From Clostridium sp. CAG:762 (GTDB lineage Bacteria; Bacillota_I; Bacilli_A; RF39; UBA660), in contig HF996801.1 in assembly GCA_000432575.1 (NCBI GenBank), positions 1 through 20,167 of the forward strand: a stretch of 20,167 nt of DNA, in the 5' to 3' direction. Shown here in pieces: positions 6,012 to 13,968 of the stretch. The notes beneath the pieces are model-generated. The model searched no databases, was not told the DNA's origin, and saw only the letters and a program-made list of their open reading frames with translations. A program made the position numbers and the translations under genes. Numbering within the stretch: the stretch's first letter is position 1; each line of letters starts with the position of its first letter.

Positions 6012-8366
6012 ATGGTTAAAACAAACCTGCCAATCATATTTTTAAGAGATGTTATATTACTTCCAAACAATGAACTTCGCATTGAAATCAACAACGAAAG
6101 AGACAAAAATATTCTAGGAAATGCGGAACTAAATCATGACGGACATATTTTACTCATCAACATGATAGACCCGCTAGAAGAAAAACCATCTTTAAATGAA
6201 CTTACCAAAATAGCCATCCTTGGTCGCATTAAATCCAAAATTGAATTACCAAACGGTATTGTTAGATTAGTTATTCTTGGTATTGAAAGAGTCCAAATAT
6301 TAAACTATATTGAAAATGAAAGAAAAGAACTTGAAGCCTTTGTTACACCAACTGAAAATTACGAATATGATGAGTTTGAAGCCAGTGCCTTAAGAAGAAT
6401 TCTATTTAGAGACCTAAACAATTATATTGAAATATCATCCATGATGAGTAACAGTGTCCTTGGCAGAACAAATGGTATTAAAAACATTAACATATTAAGT
6501 GATATAATTGCCTACGAACTACAAATACCATACAACGAAAAAATAAAATATATTGATATTATTAATCCTATGGTTCGTACCAGAATGGTTATTGAAGATA
6601 TAAACAAAGAAATAGAAACCATCAAACTAGAAGACTCAATAGAATCAACACTTAAAAAAAATCTCGAGGAAAGCCAAAAAGAATTTGTTCTAAGAGAAAG
6701 ACTAAAAATTATAAAAAACGAACTAGGAGAAACAGATATCAAAGAAAGTGATATTGAAAAATTAAAACAAGATATAGCTTCCCTAAATGCCCCCCAAGAA
6801 GTTATTACTAAATTAAACAAAGAATTAAATAAATATACTATCACAGCCCAAACATCTCCAGAAATAACCATTATTAGAAGTTACATAGACTGGTTATTAA
6901 AATTGCCATGGCAAACATCAACCAAAGATAATACCAATCTACAAACAATAAAACAAAGATTAAACGAAAGCCATTATGGACTAGAAGAAATAAAACAAAG
7001 AATCATTGAATATGTTGCTGTTTCTAAAAACACAAAAGGATTAAATAGTCCAATTATCTGCTTAGTAGGGCCTCCAGGAACTGGAAAAACCACCTTAGCC
7101 AAAAGCATTGCTCATGCCCTAGATAAAAAATTCGTTAAAATAAGCGTCGGTGGTGTTCACGATGAAGCCGAAATTGTAGGACACAGAAGAACTTACCTCG
7201 GGGCAAACCCAGGTAAAATTATTCAAGGCATAAAAAAAGCAGGTAGCAACAATCCCGTATTCCTAATCGACGAAGTAGACAAAATGACCAAAGATTATCG
7301 TGGCGATCCAGCATCATCCCTACTAGACATTCTAGATAAAGAACAAAATAATATATTTATAGACAATTACATTGAAGAAGAATTTGACCTATCCAAAGTC
7401 ATGTTTATCTTAACCGCAAACTCTAAAGAAACCATACCAGATGCTTTAAAAGATAGGCTAGAAATAATCGAACTATCCACCTACACCATATACGAAAAAT
7501 TAAGTATCTGCAAAAACTACATTATTAAAAATGCTTATAAAACATATAACATTGATTCAAACAAAATAACATTTGAAGATGATGTACTCATTCAAATAAT
7601 CACCAATTACACCAAAGAAAGCGGAGTAAGAGAATTAACAAGACTAATTGATAAAATATTCCGTGCAGTAACCATCAAACTACTTGATAACCAAACCAAT
7701 TATCACATAGATAAAAACAACATCGAAAATTACTTAGGAGAAGCAAAATATCTAAACGCAGACAACATTAAAAACAATAAAACCGGCATCATTAATGCTC
7801 TTGCCTGCACTAACTATGGAGGAAGCATTATCAAAGTATCTATCACCTCCTACCCGGGTAAAGGAAATTTAGAAATGACAGGAATGCTAGGCGACGTCAT
7901 GAAAGAAAGTGTTAAAATAGCCTTAAGCTATATAAAAAGCAATACATCCATTTTCGGTATTGATTATAACAAATTTAAAGAAAATGATTTTCACATTCAC
8001 TTTGAAGAAGGCGCCATTCCAAAAGATGGACCATCTGCTGGCACCTCAATTGTAACGGCAATAATAAGCCTACTCACAAATAGAATTATCCCAAGTAACA
8101 TAAGCATGACCGGAGAAATAACTCTAAGAGGTACCATCTTACCAGTCGGGGGAATTAAAGAAAAACTTATCTCAGCAAAAATTTCAGGTATAAACAAAAT
8201 ATACTTACCTATGACTAATAAAAGAGACGTCATTTCTTTAAGCAACGAAATCACCGATAATTTAAACATAATTTATGTAAGTGATTACTTTGATATATAT
8301 CACGACCTATTCAAGAAAAAAGACAAAAAAGGCATCAAACCTAAATTTAACAGTGTCAACTCATAG
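6012..8366 (+). CDS. lon: ATP-dependent protease La (LonA)
   Basis: Cytoplasmic ATP-dependent serine protease that degrades misfolded and regulatory proteins. The 784 residues show the full LonA order: N-terminal substrate-binding domain (about 1-195), a coiled-coil linker rich in charged residues (about 200-280), an AAA+ module with Walker A GPPGTGKT at 353-360 and Walker B VFLIDEVDK at 416-424, and a C-terminal protease domain. The catalytic dyad is Ser675 in KDGPSAGTS and Lys718 in GGIKEKL, with the 43-residue spacing seen in E. coli Lon (Ser679/Lys722). Length is normal for the family. The ATG has GAGGTG at 5998-6003. It appears to be transcribed alone from the promoter at 5889-5916, after two long palindromes that suggest regulation. 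Confidence 0.97.
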   Translation: MVKTNLPIIFLRDVILLPNNELRIEINNERDKNILGNAELNHDGHILLINMIDPLEEKPSLNELTKIAILGRIKSKIELPNGIVRLVILGIERVQILNYIENERKELEAFVTPTENYEYDEFEASALRRILFRDLNNYIEISSMMSNSVLGRTNGIKNINILSDIIAYELQIPYNEKIKYIDIINPMVRTRMVIEDINKEIETIKLEDSIESTLKKNLEESQKEFVLRERLKIIKNELGETDIKESDIEKLKQDIASLNAPQEVITKLNKELNKYTITAQTSPEITIIRSYIDWLLKLPWQTSTKDNTNLQTIKQRLNESHYGLEEIKQRIIEYVAVSKNTKGLNSPIICLVGPPGTGKTTLAKSIAHALDKKFVKISVGGVHDEAEIVGHRRTYLGANPGKIIQGIKKAGSNNPVFLIDEVDKMTKDYRGDPASSLLDILDKEQNNIFIDNYIEEEFDLSKVMFILTANSKETIPDALKDRLEIIELSTYTIYEKLSICKNYIIKNAYKTYNIDSNKITFEDDVLIQIITNYTKESGVRELTRLIDKIFRAVTIKLLDNQTNYHIDKNNIENYLGEAKYLNADNIKNNKTGIINALACTNYGGSIIKVSITSYPGKGNLEMTGMLGDVMKESVKIALSYIKSNTSIFGIDYNKFKENDFHIHFEEGAIPKDGPSAGTSIVTAIISLLTNRIIPSNISMTGEITLRGTILPVGGIKEKLISAKISGINKIYLPMTNKRDVISLSNEITDNLNIIYVSDYFDIYHDLFKKKDKKGIKPKFNSVNS

Positions 8367-8443
8367 TCAAATAAAATAAAAATAACAAAAAACAATTTCC
8401 TTAATCACAATATATGATAAATTATAAATAGAAAGGGGTTCCT

Positions 8444-9160
8444 ATGGAAAGATTACAAAAAGTTATAGCCACTTCAGGATACTGCTCAAGAAGAAAAGCT
8501 GAAGAACTAATTACAAATGGCAAAGTTTCCATCAATGGTAACATTATTACCACACTGGGCACTAAAGTCAAAAACAGTGATGAAATATTAGTGGAAGGTA
8601 CCGTTATAGACAACAAAAAAAGTTATGAATATTACTTACTAAACAAACCAAGAGAAGTAATCTCCGCCGTATCAGATAATAAACACAGAAAAACAGTTAC
8701 AGATATTGTTAAAACAAATGCTAGAATATATCCAATAGGCAGACTCGATTATGATACCACTGGGCTAATACTTTTAACCAACGATGGCAACCTTGCCAAT
8801 ATGTTAATGCACCCATCATACAACATCGACAAAACCTACGTTGCCAAAGTAAAAGGCATCGTAACAGGCTATGAAATAAAAAAATTAAGAAACGGCATCC
8901 TCATAGATAACTACAAAACAAGCAAAGCCAAAGTCAAACTAAGAAAAATAAATAAAAAAGAAAATAATAGCATTGTAGAAATAACAATTCACGAAGGACA
9001 CAACCAACAAGTAAGAAAAATGTTTGAATCCTTAGGCCATGAAGTAATAAAACTAAAAAGAGAAAAATATTCTTTCCTTACCCTAGATGGAGTTAAAACT
9101 GGTGAATATCGCCCTCTAACTATCAAAGAAGTAAAAAAACTATATAACTCAAAAAAATAA
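8444..9160 (+). CDS. rluB: 23S rRNA pseudouridine synthase, RluB/RsuA family
   Basis: Isomerises a uridine in ribosomal RNA, in RluB the helix near U2605 of 23S rRNA. The 238-residue protein has an N-terminal S4 RNA-binding domain (about 1-60, with SGYCSRRKAEELI) and the RsuA/RluB catalytic core. The family signature GRLDYDTTGLILLTNDG places the catalytic aspartate at 102. AAAGG at about 8432-8436 serves the ATG. I see no clear promoter in the 77 nt after lon. The RluB rather than RsuA or RluF assignment rests on length, S4 domain and the usual presence of RluB in Bacilli; the exact target base is not proven by sequence alone. Transcription ends in the large hairpin that begins at its stop codon. 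Confidence 0.88.
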   Translation: MERLQKVIATSGYCSRRKAEELITNGKVSINGNIITTLGTKVKNSDEILVEGTVIDNKKSYEYYLLNKPREVISAVSDNKHRKTVTDIVKTNARIYPIGRLDYDTTGLILLTNDGNLANMLMHPSYNIDKTYVAKVKGIVTGYEIKKLRNGILIDNYKTSKAKVKLRKINKKENNSIVEITIHEGHNQQVRKMFESLGHEVIKLKREKYSFLTLDGVKTGEYRPLTIKEVKKLYNSKK

Positions 9161-9236
9161 AGATACAACATATGATATGAACCTCGTTTCCTATGTCCAA
9201 GAAACGGGGTTCATATCAATAAAATGTATCTTTTTT
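9159..9236 (+). terminator. very long Rho-independent terminator of rluB
   Basis: Inner stem 9174-9190 with 9201-9217, 17 pairs with one G-U and a 10-nt loop. An outer stem AAAGATACA (9159-9167) with TGTATCTTT (9225-9233) closes it across an internal loop, and the T-run 9231-9236 follows. The outer arm begins inside the rluB stop codon. With about 26 pairs it is far longer than an ordinary terminator. Confidence 0.85.
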
Positions 9237-9243
9237 AAAGTCA

Positions 9244-9264
9244 GTTTAATTTACCTAATTAAAC
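9244..9264. repeat. perfect inverted repeat between the convergent genes
   Basis: GTTTAATT (9244-9251), TACCT loop, AATTAAAC (9257-9264): an 8-bp perfect stem. It sits between the rluB terminator and the minus-strand terminator and adjoins copy 2 of the AACAGCRTAGYAAA motif. No T-run follows on either strand, so it is not a terminator; role unknown. Confidence 0.5.
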
Positions 9265-9275
9265 AGCATAGTAAA
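9262..9275 (+). repeat. intergenic motif AACAGCRTAGYAAA, copy 2
   Basis: Reads AACAGCATAGTAAA. On the minus strand it lies 6 nt beyond the T-tract of the terminator at 9282-9309, in the same order (hairpin, T-tract, TTTRCTAYGCTGTT) as the other two copies. Confidence 0.6.
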
Positions 9276-9281
9276 CCAAGC

Positions 9282-9309
9282 AAAAAAGTGCTAAAACCCT
9301 AAGCACCTT
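9282..9309 (-). terminator. Rho-independent terminator of the minus-strand export-family gene
   Basis: Read on the minus strand: arms AAGGTGCT (9309-9302) and AGCACTTT (9292-9285), 9-nt loop, one G-U pair, with a six-T run (9287-9282). It starts at the stop codon of the gene at 9309-9809. Confidence 0.82.
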
Positions 9310-9809
9310 TATTTTATTATATTAGATAAAATTCCATAAGAGAAAATACTCATAATTATTCCAGCACCCAAAACACCAAGAGCAATAGCCACAAACGATT
9401 TTCTGCGATTCATCCCCATTAAAGAAGCAATCATTGACCCTGTCCATGCCCCTGTCCCAGGAAGCGGAATAGCCACAAAAAGAAACAATCCAAAATATTG
9501 ATATTTCTTTATCTGCTCACTCTTATCTAAAGACCTTTTCTCCAACTTATCTATCAATTTCTTTATAACCTTATTTTTCTTTAAAAGTTCAAACACCCTA
9601 TCCAAAAATAAAAGAATTAAAGGAATCGGCAAAATATTACCAACAAAACATATAACAAATGAACTAACAAAAGGAAGCCTAAGCAAACTTGCCGCAATTA
9701 ATCCCCCCCTAAGCTCCAATATTGGCAATAAAGAAATAATAAAAATAATTAAATTCTTATCTAAACCTTTAAACAATTCTACAAAATAATTAACTAACGT
9801 CTCTGTCAT
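9309..9809 (-). CDS. small multi-drug export family membrane protein
   Basis: A 166-residue membrane protein with the signatures of the Sm_multidrug_ex family: LPILELRGGL near the N-terminus, and FVAIPLPGTGAWTGSMIASLMG followed by FVAIALGVLGAGI in the C-terminal half. The family name is historical; transport activity is poorly established and many members are simply conserved DedA-like-sized membrane proteins. The frame is open 23 codons further upstream, but the ATG at 9809 is preferred: GAGAGGTG (9821-9814) lies just ahead and an extended -10 lies upstream inside the longer frame. It converges on rluB with separate terminators. Confidence 0.82.
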   Translation of the reverse strand: MTETLVNYFVELFKGLDKNLIIFIISLLPILELRGGLIAASLLRLPFVSSFVICFVGNILPIPLILLFLDRVFELLKKNKVIKKLIDKLEKRSLDKSEQIKKYQYFGLFLFVAIPLPGTGAWTGSMIASLMGMNRRKSFVAIALGVLGAGIIMSIFSYGILSNIIK

Positions 9810-9825
9810 AATGCACCTCTCCATA

Positions 9826-9853
9826 ATTATAACATGCCAAATAAAATATGCAA
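9826..9853 (-). promoter_or_regulatory. promoter of the export-family gene
   Basis: On the minus strand: TTGCAT (9853-9848), 16-bp spacer, TATAAT (9831-9826) with TGT extension (9834-9832). The predicted transcript starts near 9819, only about 10 nt before the ATG at 9809, so the ribosome binding site is at the extreme 5' end. Confidence 0.6.
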
Positions 9854-9921
9854 ATAACTTTTTTTCTTCTTTACACATTAAAAAATATTAACCAAAAAAA
9901 ATAAATATTTACACATATCTG

Positions 9922-9930
9922 TGATATAAT
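9922..9930 (+). promoter_or_regulatory. extended -10 promoter of rnc
   Basis: TGATATAAT is a perfect TATAAT (9925-9930) with TGn extension. A TTTACA at 9908-9913 is only 11 bp away, too close for a -35, so this reads as an extended -10 promoter with a weak -35. Predicted leader about 16 nt; AAAGGTGG-type ribosome binding site before the ATG at 9953. It is divergent from the export-family gene. Confidence 0.6.
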
Positions 9931-9952
9931 TAATAAGAAAGGTGGTTTTATC

Positions 9953-10612
9953 ATGGAACTATTAGATAACTTAAACATTAATACAGATAAAGAATATTTA
10001 TACCAAACAGCCCTTACACATACCTCTTATAGTAATGAACACGACATACCCAGTTATGAAAGATTAGAATTCTTAGGAGACGCTGTCATTGAACTAATCA
10101 TGAGCGACTATCTTTATAAAGAAAAAACCTTTGAAGAAGGAGACATGACCAAAACTCGTGCCGCTTACGTATGTGAACAAGCCTTATATACATATGCCAG
10201 TGATTTAAACTTTGACAAATATATACTTCTTGGAAGTGGCGATACTATAAAAGCCAACGAAACTATCATGGCAGATGTCTTTGAAGCCTTTACTGGAGCC
10301 CTATACCTAGATAAAGGCCTAGAAGTCGCTAAAAAATTTGTATTAGACAAAATTATTCCCTATCTAGAAGTGGGCACTAAATTCATGAACGATTACAAAT
10401 CAGAGTTGCAAGAACTAGTTCAAACCGTCAAAAAAAGCGTTGAATATGAAATAATTAATGAATATGGCCCAGCCCACCAAAAAACATTTGAATGCATTGT
10501 CAAAGTAGATGGAATTATCTACGGAAAAGGCAAAGCATCCTCTAAAAAAGGTGCCGAACAACAAGCCGCCAAAGAAGCACTATCAAAACAAGCCAAAATA
10601 AAACATATATAA
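9953..10612 (+). CDS. rnc: ribonuclease III
   Basis: Double-strand-specific endoribonuclease that processes rRNA precursors and structured mRNAs. The 219 residues have the RNase III catalytic domain with signature ERLEFLGDAV; Glu37, Glu40 and Asp44, together with Asp108 and Glu111 (DVFEA), match the metal-binding residues of E. coli RNase III (E38, E41, D45, D114, E117). A double-stranded-RNA-binding domain follows at about 146-215, ending in GAEQQAAKEAL. In many Bacilli rnc is followed by smc and ftsY; here the next gene is ylbJ on the opposite strand, and the last 30 bp of the two genes overlap tail to tail with no terminator visible. Confidence 0.96.
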   Translation: MELLDNLNINTDKEYLYQTALTHTSYSNEHDIPSYERLEFLGDAVIELIMSDYLYKEKTFEEGDMTKTRAAYVCEQALYTYASDLNFDKYILLGSGDTIKANETIMADVFEAFTGALYLDKGLEVAKKFVLDKIIPYLEVGTKFMNDYKSELQELVQTVKKSVEYEIINEYGPAHQKTFECIVKVDGIIYGKGKASSKKGAEQQAAKEALSKQAKIKHI

Positions 10613-11518
10613 CAAAAAGGCTAAAATACTAGAAATTATTCCATGCAAAACCCTCCCCACCATGTATGGTCTCCAAGAAATCCCAGTTCCATCTAAACTA
10701 CTAATAACTTGCATTTGCACACATAACCCCCCAAATGACAAAAAGAATGTAGATATTATTGTTTTATAAATATCACTCAAATTCAAACTAGCCAAATACT
10801 TTAACCCGCTAGTAACCTCAAATAACCCCATAATTAACATTTCATTATAAACACTAGTATTAATTTTAGTTACAACAACCTTAGATAGCACCAAAAAAGA
10901 TATTAAAGTACCAAGAATCAAAATCAAACTATCCATTCCCTTCTTAACAGAATTAACAAAAATTTTACTAAACTTCTTATCATTAAGACACACATCTCCA
11001 CTGACCTCTCCACTAACAGCATAATCTCTAAAAATAAATCCCAAAATAAAATTACCAAGCACATGACTAATCAAAATAATAAAACCAAGTTTCTCATTCT
11101 TAAGAAACATCACAGCCAAAGTCCCCAAAATAAACAAAGGATTAGAAAAATGCGAAAAAATAAGTATCTTCTCAGCTTCCTTCTTACTCAAACTACCATT
11201 CTCATACATTTCCCTCGTATACTTAGCATTACTAGGAAACCCAGAAATCATACTAAACATTAAAACAACAGTAGAGTTACTATTAATCTTATATATCTTT
11301 GTAAAAATAGGATCCATTAACTTAGACAAATAAAATCCAATATTGTAATTAATCAAAATATTAGATATAATAAAAAAAGGTAACAAAGAAGGAACCAAAT
11401 TATTCTTCCAAATATCAATGGCCAAAGTTCCTGCCTCAAAAACAACCTTCTTAAATTCAACTATTTGAATAAGTAAATAAATAAGCAAAACAATAATAAA
11501 AATATCTTTTTTTTTCAT
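10583..11518 (-). CDS. ylbJ: sporulation integral membrane protein YlbJ
   Basis: Multi-helix membrane protein of 311 residues from the ATG at 11518, related to the nucleoside-recognition (Gate) domain proteins. The pairs SLLPFFIISNILI and MISGFPSNAKYTREMYENG, then FSHFSNPLFILGTLAV, match the YlbJ pattern. In B. subtilis YlbJ belongs to the SigmaE regulon and is needed for resistant spores; its transported substrate is not known. An ATG five codons further upstream (11533) overlaps a TATAAT on this strand, so the later ATG is chosen although its ribosome binding site is weak. The protein is shorter than B. subtilis YlbJ (about 400 residues). It is divergent from the YlbL-like gene; ylbJ and ylbL are also close neighbours in B. 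subtilis. Confidence 0.87.
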   Translation of the reverse strand: MKKKDIFIIVLLIYLLIQIVEFKKVVFEAGTLAIDIWKNNLVPSLLPFFIISNILINYNIGFYLSKLMDPIFTKIYKINSNSTVVLMFSMISGFPSNAKYTREMYENGSLSKKEAEKILIFSHFSNPLFILGTLAVMFLKNEKLGFIILISHVLGNFILGFIFRDYAVSGEVSGDVCLNDKKFSKIFVNSVKKGMDSLILILGTLISFLVLSKVVVTKINTSVYNEMLIMGLFEVTSGLKYLASLNLSDIYKTIISTFFLSFGGLCVQMQVISSLDGTGISWRPYMVGRVLHGIISSILAFLLYMFYFGLF

Positions 11519-11531
11519 AATATCACACTTC

Positions 11532-11537
11532 ATTATA
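11532..11537 (-). promoter_or_regulatory. possible -10 element of ylbJ
   Basis: TATAAT on the minus strand (11537-11532) with no good -35 upstream. If used, transcription would start about 7 nt before the chosen ATG. A SigmaE-type promoter, expected if ylbJ is a sporulation gene, could not be recognised by eye. Confidence 0.35.
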
Positions 11538-11583
11538 TGAAATAAATTGCATTAAAAAAACATAAATTAAAGTAGGTGAGCAA

Positions 11584-12567
11584 ATGAGCAAAATAAAAAG
11601 TTGGTTAAAAGAAAACTGCATTACAATTTTTATCTTAATATTAATCTATTTTATCTTCAATTATGAACTCCCGTTTTACATCCTAGCCCCAGGAGGCACA
11701 ATTGACATAAGTGATCGAGTAAACGTTGACACCAGAAATAAAGTAAATGGCAACCTCTACCTAATGTATGCAACAGAAATAAAAGCAACTATCCCAACTT
11801 ACCTTATAACAAAATTTTCAAACAAATGGGACTTATTTGATAACGGCGAAAGACAAATAAGTAACGAAAGTAGAGAAGAAATTGAATTAAGAAACAAAAT
11901 AATGTTGAATAACTCCATAGATACAGCCATATATGTTGCCTATACTCATGCCAACAAACAAATTAAAATAACTGGAGAAACCCACTACATACTAGGAATC
12001 ACGGAAGAATCCACATGTGATTTCAAAATAGGAGACAAAATATTAAAAGCAAATGGTAGTGCTATCGAACATTCCAAAGAAATAAATGACATCGTATCCT
12101 CAAGTAATTATAATGATACCATAAATTTTGTAATCAACCGTGATGGAACAAATAAAGATGCCAGTTGCAAAGTTGGTAAAGACGGTAAAATTGGCGTGGT
12201 CGTTGTAACAGACTATGATTATGATTTAGCCCCAGCCATAACCTTAAAATTCAAACAAAGCGAAAGTGGTAGCTCAGGCGGTATGATGTTAACTCTAAGC
12301 ATTTATGAAAACATTACAAGCGAAGATTTAATAAAAGGAAAATCCATCGCAGGCACAGGCACGATAGAAAAAGATGGTACCATTGGCGAAATAGGTGGAG
12401 TCAAATATAAAATAATCGGTGCAAGCAAAAAAAATATTGATATAATCTTCGTACCAGAAGAAAACTATGAAGAAGCCATTCAAGTAAAAAACGAGTATAA
12501 CTATAACATGAAAATAATCAAAGTCCACACCTTTGATGAAGTAATTAACTATTTAAAAAACAATTAA
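11584..12567 (+). CDS. ylbL: YlbL-like PDZ-domain serine protease (S16/Lon-type)
   Basis: Membrane-anchored protease of 327 residues. One N-terminal helix (about 12-28) is followed by LAPGG, a central PDZ domain (about 130-195) and a Lon-type proteolytic domain. The serine motif is SGSSGGMM with the nucleophile at 231, in the place of GPSAGL of Lon; the partner lysine is Lys276 in GEIGGVKYKIIGA, aligned with Lys718 of the lon product in this window. There is no ATPase module, so it should act on proteins outside the membrane without ATP. In B. subtilis YlbL is linked to checkpoint recovery, where with CtpA it degrades the division inhibitor YneA. AGGTGA at 11573-11578 serves the ATG. The Ser-Ser-Gly-Gly form of the motif departs from the common Pro-Ser-Ala-Gly. 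Confidence 0.88.
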   Translation: MSKIKSWLKENCITIFILILIYFIFNYELPFYILAPGGTIDISDRVNVDTRNKVNGNLYLMYATEIKATIPTYLITKFSNKWDLFDNGERQISNESREEIELRNKIMLNNSIDTAIYVAYTHANKQIKITGETHYILGITEESTCDFKIGDKILKANGSAIEHSKEINDIVSSSNYNDTINFVINRDGTNKDASCKVGKDGKIGVVVVTDYDYDLAPAITLKFKQSESGSSGGMMLTLSIYENITSEDLIKGKSIAGTGTIEKDGTIGEIGGVKYKIIGASKKNIDIIFVPEENYEEAIQVKNEYNYNMKIIKVHTFDEVINYLKNN

Positions 12568-12569
12568 AC

Positions 12570-12599
12570 AATTAAAAAAAATTACTTCTTTTTTTAATT
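12570..12599 (+). terminator. possible A/T-only terminator after ylbL
   Basis: AATTAAAAAAA (12570-12580) can pair with TTTTTTTAATT (12589-12599), 11 pairs around an 8-nt loop. The stem has no G-C pair and no further T-run follows, so activity is doubtful; it is the only candidate in the 116-nt gap before dnaB. Confidence 0.3.
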
Positions 12600-12633
12600 A
12601 TATTAAACTTAACATAATTTACTTTAAAAAATA

Positions 12634-12662
12634 TAGACTTTAACAACATTTTAAGGTACAAT
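12634..12662 (+). promoter_or_regulatory. promoter of the dnaB-dnaI operon
   Basis: TAGACT (12634-12639), 17-bp spacer, TACAAT (12657-12662). Predicted leader about 15 nt, with GGTGAT (12675-12680) ahead of the ATG at 12684. No DnaA box is visible nearby. Confidence 0.6.
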
Positions 12663-12683
12663 ATTGATAAAGATGGTGATAAT

Positions 12684-13967
12684 ATGCGAGAAATTCTTCC
12701 AGCAGATACTTATATTGTTGTAAACAAAAGTATCATAACTGATTATGATAAAAAAGTCCTAGATATGTTATATCTACCAATAATTGGTCCCATCCCCATA
12801 ATTTTATATAAAATATTCTTAGTAGATCTTGATAAACAAGAATTAATGAGCAAAGAATATACCCACCATCATTTACTAACCAACATGCACATCACCATGA
12901 GCGAAATAGTAAATGCAAGAAAAAAACTAGAAGCCATAGGCCTACTTAAAACCTATTTTAGTGAAGGTAGCATTAATAACTACATCTATGAACTATATTC
13001 CCCAATAAGCCCGAGCGAACTATTTAATCACCCAATTCTAAACATTGTACTTTACAATAATATTGGTAAAAATGAGTATGAACATTTAGTTAATTACTTC
13101 AAAATGCCTAAAATAAATACCAACAATTACCAAAACATCACCTCATCATTCAATGAAATATTTGGCTCAATCCCCCTAACATCCTACGAAGTAATTAATG
13201 ATAACGTAAGAAAATATAATAAATTAAAACTAAATATAAACAGCAACTTTGACTTTGATTTTTTAACCTCGTCCTTACCTAAAAACATTATCAGTGACAA
13301 AATACTAAATAAAGAAACCAAAGAACTAATCATAAACTTATCTTACATATATGACCTAGATGTCATGAAAATGGCCAATATTATCAAAGGTTGCATTAAT
13401 GAACGAGGCTTAATCAACAAAGAAGAATTAAGAAAAAATTGCAGAAACTATTACCAGTTTGAAAACGGAGGATTATTACCTAGCCTAATTGATGCAACTC
13501 AACCAGAATACCTAAGAAAACCTATTGGAGACAGTTCAAATAGAAGTAAAATCATATATGACTTTGAAAGAACATCACCTAAAGACCTACTTAAAAATAG
13601 AAATAACAAAGTAGAGCCATCAAGAAGAGACTTAAAACTAATCGAAGATTTACTTGTTGATTTCAAATTGAAACCGGGCGTAGTTAATGTCCTATTAGAT
13701 TACACCTTAAAAGTAAACAACAAAAAACTAAATCGCAGTTTTATTGAAACCATCGCCGGACAGTGGCAGCGCCTTCACATTGAAACCGTTGATGAAGCCA
13801 TGACTTTAGCCGAAAAAGAACACAAAAAATATCACAAAAAAAATGAAATCAAACAAAAACAAATCGAAACAAAACTACCAGAATGGTTTGATAAAGAAAT
13901 ATCCAAAAAAGAAGTAAGCCAAGAAGAGAAAGAAGAAATGGCCAATTTATTAAAGGAGTACAGATAA
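12684..13967 (+). CDS. dnaB: replication initiation and membrane attachment protein DnaB
   Basis: Bacilli-type DnaB, a helicase co-loader acting with DnaD and DnaI at oriC and at stalled forks; unrelated to the E. coli DnaB helicase. The N-terminal block ILPADTYIVVNKSIITDYD followed by LYLPIIGPIPIILY matches the winged-helix start of B. subtilis DnaB. The C-terminal DnaB/DnaD homology domain has Phe353, Ile357 and Trp361 in FIETIAGQW, the YxxxIxxxW motif with Phe for Tyr. A lysine- and glutamate-rich helix ends the protein (427 residues, slightly shorter than the B. subtilis one). No transmembrane helix is visible, so membrane attachment would need partners. dnaI follows after one base. Confidence 0.92.
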   Translation: MREILPADTYIVVNKSIITDYDKKVLDMLYLPIIGPIPIILYKIFLVDLDKQELMSKEYTHHHLLTNMHITMSEIVNARKKLEAIGLLKTYFSEGSINNYIYELYSPISPSELFNHPILNIVLYNNIGKNEYEHLVNYFKMPKINTNNYQNITSSFNEIFGSIPLTSYEVINDNVRKYNKLKLNINSNFDFDFLTSSLPKNIISDKILNKETKELIINLSYIYDLDVMKMANIIKGCINERGLINKEELRKNCRNYYQFENGGLLPSLIDATQPEYLRKPIGDSSNRSKIIYDFERTSPKDLLKNRNNKVEPSRRDLKLIEDLLVDFKLKPGVVNVLLDYTLKVNNKKLNRSFIETIAGQWQRLHIETVDEAMTLAEKEHKKYHKKNEIKQKQIETKLPEWFDKEISKKEVSQEEKEEMANLLKEYR

Positions 13968-13968
13968 T

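Noticed and set aside
8367..8443. A separate promoter for rluB
   Set aside because: TATGAT at 8413-8418 and TATAAA at 8423-8428 are present, but neither has a plausible -35 at 16-18 bp.
11063..11263. Plus-strand frame of 66 codons inside ylbJ
   Set aside because: Antisense to a well-supported membrane protein gene, with no ribosome binding site or conserved features.
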